From the NCBI GenBank assembly GCA_903813345.2, contig CAIIXF020000006.1, positions 33,331,524-33,395,523 on the forward strand: DNA of 64,000 nt, given 5' to 3'. Position 1 is the stretch's first letter; the number at the start of each line of letters is the position of its first letter. Origin of the DNA: Owenia fusiformis (Eukaryota > Annelida > Polychaeta > Sabellida > Oweniidae). A program made the translations under genes and the position numbers. The notes under the pieces are model-generated. The model searched no databases. It saw only the letters and a program-made list of their open reading frames with translations, and was not told the DNA's origin. Positions 36,601 through 48,600 of this stretch are shown piece after piece.

Positions 36601-39600
36601 CTCTGGTCCTCTATTAGGGGGTTGTCCTCCCCAGCGCCCATCCCCTGGGCCCCCTAGGCCATATGCGATATACCCACCTTGGGGTATACCATCAGACAAA
36701 ACATCTGGTGTGGAGCGGAGACTGTTTTCTTGAGACTCCAATGGTGATGACTTTGAACCTTTAAAATAATAGAATGAATTAATCTGAAATGATAACTATC
36801 AAAATGTTTTCTTTTTGAACAATATTTAGCGAGATCTTTCATATCAAAAATTAAATATATACCAAAATCCAAATGAATACTATAACCTATTATAAGTCCA
36901 CATTAATGCCACGGATTTTCTAGCAATATTTTGCTTTGGTAGAATGATGAAATTTATTCTCATATCCTGAAAAAGTTATGATAAATGATTAAAGAACTTT
37001 CCATGGAAAAGGTTTTTACTGTACATGTTCGTGCAAGAACAGATAAAAGAATTTCAGTCCAGTTCACATTACCAAAAAACAACACATCCTGTATCATATA
37101 AATAAATGTAGTTCTTTGATTTGTGATGTAAACTGTAGTATCGTAATTCAAGAAGGAATACTTACTTGAATCATTATTTCCTGCTGATATCTGAGGTGCC
37201 CACAATGGAGACTGACTGAACAGACTATAGGTGGCACTATTTACATTGCGGTCCCGGGAATGGGCAAGCTCCTCCAATCGTGGTGGACTGTCAGGTTTAG
37301 GAGGACCACCAGAGTACCCATGATGCAACATAGGAGGTGGAGGGAAACCAAGGTCTTGGTTCTGGGCACCCTACAAATGATGAATAGAGTATAAGGCGTA
37401 TGCTTAATGTGAAATAAATAGAATCTAGAACGAGAGCAGTCATGATTGTATCAACCCAAAGGCACACAAGACACAGGGTGAACAATATTGCACCCTTGAA
37501 TAGAATACCAGTAAGGATTAATCAAAGTTTGGCAATATTTTGATGATTATGGGATTGAATAATCAATATTTTTCAGACATTTGCACGGAAATTCGTTGAC
37601 TTTACAGAATAGAAAATTCAAAATCACACCAGAATAGCCTGACAATGGTTACGTCAGATACCGTTGTCACAAATGGGGACATAACCATCGCTTCAATTAG
37701 ATTTTCATGAACTGTATGTTTAATAGAGCACCTCGACTAAATTCCTTTGGAACAACAATCATTCAAAGTGTCTTAATACTCACTGTACAGTTAATAATGT
37801 TCTACCATCGAAATAAAGTCTTTACTTTAACCGATCAAAATGAGATACGGGACAACGGACACTGTAATTACCATATGCCGTTGTCTTTCTAAATTACTCA
37901 AATTCAGATTCCGTTGTGGCGATTCACGACCCAATTTGATCGGAATTGGGATTTCATATGACACATCATCACAAGAGCTTAATACATGCACAGAATTAGC
38001 GATGATAAAATCCCATGAAATGAGGACCAGGTGATAAAACAGTTGAAGCGATGGTTATGTCCGCCATTTGTGACAACGGTATCTGACTTTAACGTTGTCA
38101 GGCTATTCCGGTGTGAAAGTGGCCACCTAAGAATTTATCCAGAATTCCCAAATATATATCAATGTTAGACTCTCATACCAAGAAGTATTCCTGACAATTT
38201 CACATATAATCCATAAAATGGTTTACAAGTTTGTTGAAACAGAAAGTCCATAATGACCACCTAAAAATGAGCCTAGATTCCCCAAAGACTAGTCACTTGA
38301 AAAGTTTCATATCAAACAACATCACTAGATACCCAAAACTTCAGTTCTAGACTTTTACACTAAGAAACAGCTCTAAAAATTTCAGATCAATCATCTGAGA
38401 CTGGTTTGAAATCTTATATACAAGAATGCCCCAAAACTAATCAGTAATGAAAAATAATGAAACTCTTTATACTACCTCTTTTACACTACAATACTAACAT
38501 AAAGATTCTGTAAAAAATCATTCATTCATTCTCATGAAGGAAATCATTGTTCCAATAATCATGTCACCATGTTTCAAAGTGGAGAAGAAAATGTATATAT
38601 ACATGACTCACTCGTAATCCCCATCCAGGGTCAGAACGCATGTTGATAATAGGAGCTCCAGGTTGCATGGCTCTTAACCCAATCTGGCTCTGGCTACCCA
38701 TAGATGGCTCTGACAGTTGCTCCATAGACAGCTGGATGCCCGACTGTAGGGCAGCCTGTACCTGTAGGTTCTGTAAAGACATCTGTTGACTCCCTAGGAA
38801 ACCAGGCATATTCCTTGCGCTGTTGTTAACATTATCACCCATGGCTTGTTGAGAGTGTAAGCTTAGACCCTGGGAATGCCCACCTCCTGTGTGAGGGTTA
38901 CCTGGCCTTAGCTGTTGCTGTTGGTTAGTGCTAGATACCATAGGTTGTGATTGGGGATTACCACTACCTCCCTGCAGCTGCTGGAGAGATGACTGGAGAT
39001 TGTGTATTTGCTGGGAGGAGAGATTCTGCTGCTGCTGAAGGGGGAATCTCTGGGGAGCTCTGCTTGGAGGTTGTGCTCCCATAGCAACCTTAAATAAAAT
39101 TTGCGAAACTTTACCTTTACAAAGAGGGGAATTACCCATATTTAATAGATGGCCACATCCCCATGTAAAGATGGAGATAGATTCATCAGCAAATTCTGGA
39201 GTATTTCGTCCTCTCACCTTTACAAATTATACAGGAGATCCATTCAATTTTAAACCAATAAAATGCTAAATGATTATAATAGAGGTATTTCACTTTGTTT
39301 TTATAAAATAACTGTATTATGGTTAGATTGTTAAGTAAAAATGTAAACCATAGAAACCTGAGCTCTAGGCATTCTGACATCATGCTGTGCCATCCTGACA
39401 TCAGGTTGTGGCATCCTGACATCATGCTGTTGTTGCTGGTCAGATAACTGTTGTGGGGTAATGCTGAACATCAATTGATGCTGTTGATTCATCAGCTGAC
39501 TACTTGGGGCTGTAAAACGTCCTTGAGACCCCTGGCTTGCAAACTGTGGCTGGTTCCCCTGGGGCATTCCCTGGTTGCTTTGTGGGATTCCCTGGGGCAT

Positions 39601-42600
39601 TCCTTGGTTGCCTTGTGGAATTCCCTGGGGGATTCCTTGGTTAACTTGGTGATTTCCCTGGGGCATTCCCTTACTGCCCTGCTTTCCCTGGGGTACTCCC
39701 TGATTTGGAAGATGGTGTGACTGAGCTTGAGGCCCACCACCACCACCAGCTTGTACAACAACTTGCATAGGAATCTGACCAATAGGTGACGCCTGTGATG
39801 TGGGGGACATCTGCCGCTGGCCCCACTTCACACTATGGGGTGCATTAGAAGCACCTATGTCATGAGGTCGAGGAACTCTGGGGGTAGGAAAATGTTGACG
39901 AACACCCTGAAGGAGACCAGGAGTTTGACTTGGAGCAAGTTGAAGTGGAACATCTGGTCCCTGAAAGTAAAAAAGTTTAAGATATAGTTCCAATAGCTTT
40001 TTACATTTCTAAGCCTCTTGAAATTTTTCAAGTAGGTTTTTAAAAATTATTCATAAATTTTCCTAGTACTGGATTTTTCTTTTTGTGAGGAAATAGTTTC
40101 AGTAGGTTGGCATGTACATACATGTATATGGATTTTACATTCATTTGAGATAAAAGCAAGAACTGGCATATATATAGAGTATCTCAAAAAATGTACCTAA
40201 AAGCATATCAACAGCAAAGATAAACCAATCAATATTTTCAGATATTTTTTGCATGGTTTTTGCAAGTTTTTTCCTCAATACTAAATTTTTAGTTCAGTCT
40301 TGCCTTTTTAATGCCTTAACCCTTTTTAAACCATGTGTTAAATTTAACATCTTCATATTTCGATGACAGCCTGCATCCTTACTGCTACATTGAGGATCGC
40401 ATTTCATAATGTTTCGGTGGAATGTTTTGAATTTCTTTTCAGATGTTCTCCTATTAAGTTGTTCTAGGTCTTTTGACTTGGGAATAGCATAAATATGGTT
40501 CTTCAAGTTACCCCAGAGAAAAAGTAATGTTGAATAGGGAGGCCTTGCAATGTCTTTATACATAGAGATCAGAAGATTGAAGAAACTGCTTTCATGGGAA
40601 TTCTTGTGTGGCCCTTGCTGTACATGGAGGGACTCAATCTTTTTGAGACTACAGTGTTCTCATTTGGATATCAATCAGTCTCTACAACTCTGGAAGGTGG
40701 AACTCCATTATCAACTGCTAGATCGTTTCATGATAATTGACCTGGTTCTCTGTGATTGTTCTGTTGTCTTCACCGTCGAACTTCTTTCTCTGGGGCTATT
40801 ATATTTGAAGGAGCATTTTAAAGCTAATCCCAAGTCAAAAGACCAAGAACAATGTAAGGCTAACGTCCAAAGAGAAATTCAAAACATTCTACCTGAAACA
40901 TTATCAAATGTGATGAACAATGTAGCATAAGGAGGCAGGCTGTCAAAGAAATATGAAAAAAAGTAAGTGGTTAAAACATCAAAAAGGCAAGATTGAACTC
41001 AAAACTGCATATTGGGGAGAAAATTTTAGCTACATGACCATGTAAAAAATGTCTGAAAATATTGATTGGTTTAGCTGTGCTGGTGATATACTTTGGGTAC
41101 ATTTTTTGAGACACCCTGTATATTTCAATTTATCTATTCACCCTATTATTACATATTTGGCAGAACAATACTATAGCATATTCACAATATTGCTTCCAGC
41201 CCAGCTTCACATAAAAAACATATTACTTCAGAACTTATTAAGATCAAATAAATGTGGCAATTGGAAACAGGAAAAGTACGGCAAATGTTTGATAAAGCTG
41301 GCAATTAATTATATGTATACTTTTGGGAACTGATTGAATAAATTCACATGTAAAAAAGAAACAAGGAATTAACATGACAAAATGTCATGACCTAGTAATT
41401 AAATTAACAGTTACAAACACTAAACACTGGCACCAACTGGATAAAACAATATGCCAAAGCTTCTGAGTGCTGAAATAATAAATAGATAGTTACCTGACTA
41501 CTGGGAGCTGGTTGGGATGGTCTGATCGTTTTCTGTCCCCCACCTTGACCTTGCTTGTGCTGCATGATCGCCTGTATTGCAACATTCTGTCTCTGAGAGC
41601 GCCTCTCTGGAGTGCCATCTGTACCTAAAGTAATTCATCAACTCTTTTCATTCTGAACTCTTATCATAAAGCCTAGAGGAAAGAGCATTGTAATTGCCTT
41701 CTCTTTCACTGAATATAAATCTGTGGTCTGCCATTTTCAATAACATGTTTAAAATCTTTTGTGTTATGTGACATGGATTGGACCAATCATAACAGAAAGC
41801 TTGACTGTGATATAGTGAGATATAATATATGTGAACTTAATAAAAATGTGTAAACTGACCTTGCAATAGACGTATTTGAGCAGTTGGTGTTGAAAATTGC
41901 AGCTTCCCATTTTTGCCTGTGGTAACATTCATGATATTCAAACTGAAATGAATTAGTAACAAAACATTTTATGCCATTTTAAGATTCGCCAGTAACAATT
42001 TTATCATCCTCTGAGTGAAGCATCTAGACATCATCAAAGTTCAAAATATCACGAGACACTTGTTTTGCATACAATGAATACTCATCATTGAAAGATTCAT
42101 GAGACACCAACAATGCATAAGTACTCCTCATTGAAAGATAAAGGAAGGAGCAGAGACAGAGTGGATGATAAAAAATGAACAACTACAAACTATTATTTTA
42201 AAATAATGTCAGGAATACAATGTACATGTATGTACACACAAGTAGTAATATAAATAAATAATATAAACCAGTTATAGCCCAATGAAAATGCACAGTTCAA
42301 TAAAGTGAACAAAACTATCCCATAACATACCTCGGGTTATATTCACATAATTTTCTGCCATGTTCTACAATACGATGACACCTTAGCCTCACTTCCATAT
42401 CTGCGGACATCTCTTCCTTCGAGACTCTTTGGAAATTGTACTCCCTGAAGCATTGAGTATAAATAGTGTAATCAATTATACAAACTGGCCACAATCATTC
42501 TGCGGGAACACAAGCTCCATCAAATGTGTCAGAAATAGTTTCGTTGGACCTTTTCTATACAGTGTGTCTCAAAAAAATGTTACACTAACAAAAAGTTCAA

Positions 42601-45600
42601 TATCTTTCATAATTTTGACTTTTCCCTAAAATATACTTTGGATATCAAAAGACAAATCTTTCTCGAATAATTTGACACCATCAGATTCAAAATCTGTCCT
42701 TGATTGACTGCACAGGGCAGCTTTTAGTGTCCCATGGTAAAATCCGACTTGCGCCAACTTCTAAGTGATTGGATGGACCAAATGACAAAAGAGGAACAGT
42801 TTCTTTAACATTTAACTTTCTTCTGAGTTGAAGCTTGACCTTTAACTGAGTCATTATGTAATTTTCCTATTTGTCTTACATATGATCATTGGGTCTATCC
42901 ACATAAACATGTGGTCCCCTCAACATGTTCTCCAAAGCAAATCTGAGGTACCCTTGCCTATGCGCACACGCATTGTAATATCACACTGATTCCATCAATT
43001 ATTTTTGCAGAAGTTCATTTAGGTCAGTTTGTGATGCTGTAAAGCGCTTTCAGAAGCCCTTCAAAAAATCAAGGGTGTAAAGTGGCATGACAACGGGGCC
43101 AATCAATTGGGTAATTCAATGCTATCCTCTGATTTCCAAAGAGTTCTTCCAAACGATCTGCCATAGGTATTTGCACCATCCTGTTGCCATCATACGTAAC
43201 AAAATTGAATACCTGGTACCTGATAATGGAATCTTGTATTACTATCCAGGAAAAAACACCTGGATCATTGATCATATTAAGATATCACTGTCCACAGAGT
43301 TCACACCAAAAAAGAATTGATCACTACATGTCCAATCACTGAGAAGTTGGCGCAAATCAGATTTCATATGCGTCTGTAAAATCTGACCTGTGCAGCCAAT
43401 CATGGATGGATTTTGAATCTAATAGTGTGGATTTATTTGAAAAAGACTGGTCTTTTGGTATCTAAGTATATTTTAGGGGAAAATTCAAAATCATGAAAGA
43501 TATTGAACTTTTTGTAAGTGTAACATTTTTTCTGAGACACACTGTAGTTGCTAACAATTTAGAGAATATAAATATACAATAAAATTGCAGATCATATTCA
43601 ATATGCATTATAGTAACAGTGAATGAAAATGAAATTGTAAGTTTTGATATTTTCAAGATGGTCCCTTGGTTGATAATTATATTTAATTACATTTTCAATA
43701 AGATTTGATTTGTTATATTTTTCTCACAATTATTTTAAGTTAGACGTATTTTAAAATTCTTATAAAGGCATAAGCACTGGAGTTTATGAGCAATAAAAAA
43801 GATGTAAAAAACAAGCAGAATAGTTTTGCTGGATAATCAAGCAGTTCTTTCATGTTTCAGAGAGAAAATGTGTGAAATTGGCATGATCAACATGAGGATT
43901 TATTCACGTCTTACTTATGTGCTTTAGTGACTGGCAGAAAGCATTGCAGTTCCAGGTCCTCTGGAAGTGGGCTATGGAGATCTAAACAAACAAAACATTT
44001 TCAATCTGCATTTAATCTATCAATGAAGATCAAACATTTTTTCATATTTCAATTACTAACAGTAAATATTTTTTATGGGTTAAATCTAGATTTAAGTGAC
44101 AGTTTAATATGGAAAACAATGAGATATGTTGATACCTAATCCCTAATCTATTGTAACTATAATTATAAAGTTGATGGTTTTGTGTAGCATATAATTTAAT
44201 GTAGAAGAATATCCTTCTTGCTTAATATTTCTATATTTTTCATGCGGTATATGAAACCAGATTTTTCTTGATTAAAATTGAAAGAGGTATGAAATCCAGA
44301 TTTTTGCGAAATAAAATTGGTCGCTTAAAGGAGATCATACTTGTCATGATGATATAAACAGACATAACATATGAAATAACATAAGTTGATGTACTTACAA
44401 TTGTGAAGGGTTTCAGCCAGTGAATCCTTCTGGTTGTTGTACTGAATGCTGTTCAGAACTTTGGCTAAGTTCGGCCAGAATCTAACAAATATGCAAGTCA
44501 AGATTGAGTGACACTAATTTGAGTAAAACTCAAGGTTAAATTCAAGATTGAGTAAAATTAGTGGATGTCAGTTTGATGTTCTTCTCATTTAGTATTTATA
44601 AATATTGTAAATAAAATAATTGATTTCAACGGCATTGGATTAGCGTAAATGACATAGTGTTAGGTTAGTGTAAAAATACTATATTGGTTTAGTGTGAAAG
44701 AGACACTATCATAGCAGGTAGAGAGATATGTTTAAAATCCTACATATAATATAGTTCAACACATATTCCAGGTAATTAAAATTTTGACTATATTTGATGA
44801 GCTGATGTTGCCCCCAGGGTGGGAAAATTGACTCACTACTTGCTCCAAGGAAAGGGACTTTGGCAGTTAAATTTTTAATTTGTCAAAATCAACACCCTTT
44901 TTGCATGGGGGTCTCACACAGACCTTTGGATGATGTATATAAACCAAATAAAAATGCAAGATGAACATGGAAATCTATAAACAACTTACGTTGATGACTT
45001 GTGTGATATTTTCTCAAGGTGTTTCTTGTTCAAAGAAAGCCAGTCAAGGAACAGTTTTATGGCTGGTAAAGTGTGATAGTCCTTTGCTTTCTGGTCATGC
45101 TTAGGTGTATGCAGTAGCAGAGTGTCCATGAGACAAACTGTAAAGTAACAAATTCATAATAATAAGCATGGCTTTTAATTGCTTTTTAAATGCAATTTAT
45201 GAAAGTTTATAACTATCTAAATGTGAAAATTTCTATTATAAAAGTTTAACAACTTCAACCATCCAAAAACATACCAGTAAAAGTGAATAACAAATCTTGA
45301 CATTTCTCTTCATCTTGACTCAATTTTTCATGTTTATCCGTTTCTCCGTCAAGTTGGCGCTCTGCATGGAACATGGCGAATAGATTTATTGCCATAATCT
45401 GTATGAGTTGGTATGAAGAGAAACTCATGGATGTGATGTGGGTAGATAAACTCTGCAAAAGGCGCTCTGAATGTTTTTTCGCCCTTTCTAAACCTGGAAA
45501 ACATACTGGTTTATATCAGGTGTAAGATTAAAGTTGCATTTTCACATTGATTCATATTAGTTAATTCAACTCAAATGAATTAAATAACATGGACAGCACA

Positions 45601-48600
45601 GAGCTCACATAACATTTTTTAAATGCACAAGTAGATGAAATGGATTTTCAATTTTGAGCAAGATAATTTTTGGAATTCTCATAAAAGATCTCAAAAATTG
45701 CTGGCACTTTATGACAATGCACACGTATTCAAGTTACCGGTGTTGAGAAAAAAGTATATTCTGATGGATAAAATTCTGTGATTTTTCCCAAAATATCAAT
45801 TGTGCAAACATATTATGGTGACTTATTGCTGTTTGATAGTGGAATTATCTGGTTGCTCAATCTGGTAAGCATTTTGAGAAAGGTTCTGAAATAAGAGCTC
45901 TCCAATTGATTATGAACTATGTTTGTATGTGGAATGCTTTGATAAGTTTCCATATATTAAACATGAAACATCAACACAATTGCTGAATATTTTGAATTTT
46001 GTAATTTTGCAGATATCTTGCTGTGATGAAAATTTCTCATATATGCAACTGTTAGGGGTATAGATTATCTCAACCTTTACCTGTAGCTAAATGAACCAGA
46101 CCATGAAATTGTAGGAAAAAAGAGATTATATCCGTCATTGACAGCCTATTCTTGAATTCCAGCCTAAAATGAAAAATCAACTATATATGTAACTGAAATA
46201 ATATTACCAAGTGAAATACATTCTTTCAGATGTTTTTCAACAAATTCAAAATGATGAGCTGGAGTGTGTATTACAGATTCTACAATCTGGATCTAATGGC
46301 GAGTGATTACAGGTTAAATCAACAGAGAATCAGATTTCTTGAAGCTACATCATGGATAAAAATGATATCAATGAAATAAACTGATGAAACAAATCAAATT
46401 CAAAAATTATTACAAAGAGATTATTGAGCAATTCATTTTACTAATTGATATCAAGACATGATGGAATGTATGCCATTTTGGGGTTTATACCAAATGAAAT
46501 AAACAAGATAATCAAACTTACGATTCTTTAATTATTTTTGAGTAGAACTTCTCCAAATTGGTGCCAGCCACAAGGAAGGGGTGCCGGACCCCAATACTCC
46601 TTATATGGTAGAAGACTGTGCCAAGTTTGTGTGTCTTAGCGGCCTCAAGGATGGCCAGCTGATTATAAGGCTGGCCATTGTATGGGACCAGGTTCGCTGC
46701 ATGCCTGTAATATGTTTCCGCCTGTTCACTTTCTTGTCTGTATCGAGCTAAAAATGGAAAAGGAAAATGGGTGAGAAATGTGTGTCAATGGCAACCATGG
46801 TAACAGTACAAACTTATAGCAACCTCAAGACATCGCAACACAATTATGGTAACAATGTAATGGAATTATGACAATAGGTTTTATCAATCGCAAATGAAGA
46901 AAGAACTGTAAGGTTGATCTATTTATGAAATTTTCAGTTGGCAATGTTTCTACTATCAACATTTTTAGGTACATATTTTTTAATTGATTCAAGAATTTTC
47001 CCTCAATTTAATTCAATTGTGGAAATAATTAAGACAAAAATGAGGTCACCTACTTTTTAGAACTTAATCAATTTTTAATATTTCTGCATCTTAAGTGGAC
47101 ATCAATTATTTCATTGATAAAATATAAAAGATCTTTTTCCAAATATTAAATTTAAGATTATAAGCAATAGATTTGCATGGAAAGATTGCTTCTCAAATAT
47201 TACTCTTCATGATATATTTATGGTCACTTTGAAGCCTTAATCAACACATGGGATAACCAAGACCTACCTATATCACCCAAATGTACGAGACAGTATTGGC
47301 AAACATACAAACAGGAACTTTTCTTTGGAATCTTGATCTTCCCATTGACAGGAGCTCTCTCTGAAAGAACAAAATTATTTCATCAATATAATAATCAAAG
47401 AATTACAATGTTTTAATTTCTTTTTGCATACATGTATTTTTCTATTTTTTGGAGTCTTTTTGGTGAAATATTTTGTGACTGATATATCTGATCACGTTGG
47501 GTATTCAAGGGGTAGCAGCATCATTGCCAAAATGACAGGAACCCTTATTTACCTTTCAATATGCCAAAGCATGGGCTCTTCCTCCTGAAGGGCAGATCTA
47601 GGCTGAATGCACTGCTTAACTCTTGTAAAAGCTGAAATGAAATTTGAAAGAATGAATGATGATTTATTGAAAATATGTATGAATGTATAGTTTACAGGTT
47701 TTAATGCCAATGCTTTTATTACTGAGTCATACTACATCATGTTCATTTATTGGTCAATGAATGTTAGACAATTCAACCCATCCAATCCAACAGTGCTATT
47801 TCAGATATCTCCATTGATGTTTTTCAAAAAACATAGAATTAGGATTGTAAGGGAAATACTGACATGATATAATTCTTGAAAAATTGCTTCCAACATTTTG
47901 AATTCTTTATCCATTTGAACTTCTTTCTTATTTTTTAGGAACAACTGTATTTTACCTGCAGATAAAATCCACTTGCACTGTCGAGGAAAAGGTTTAATCT
48001 GGCTTGAACTGCACCTCGTTTTGAACTCTGAAAAGTAGCATAATATTCACTATTCGTAATAATCCAAGAAGTGTTTATGCAAAATAACATAGATGTACAT
48101 CAATCTGATATTTTCACATTATTACATGCCTCTTGAATGTGCTACGTGTAGCAAACACACAAAAAGTTTAAAGTAAACTCATCATATTTTATTGTATTCA
48201 TAGAAATTAATATAAAAAGTATATCCAGTGAACAGTGTCAGAGATCTTCTTGAAGGGGTGTTGTATTCATTTCAAAATGATGGAAAACCTTTGGGTATTT
48301 CCTTCAATATTGGAAATCTCTTGGAATTTTGTAATCAATTTTAAGAAAAAACACTGTTTGGTTGTATAAAATTGAAATACATCATCCCATAGCAAGATTC
48401 CCTCAACAAGCAGGATGGAATATAATTCAAAACCTCAAATGTGCTCAGAGGCCTTATTCATGAAGCCATCATAGTAAATACGTATGAAGTAAACAAATAC
48501 AAACCTGCAAACCTCTCGTAACGTATACATTTGCGATACGATACCGTCTTATTCACAAAACTATGTGCGTCAAAATATGAACACGAACCGATCGTATCAT

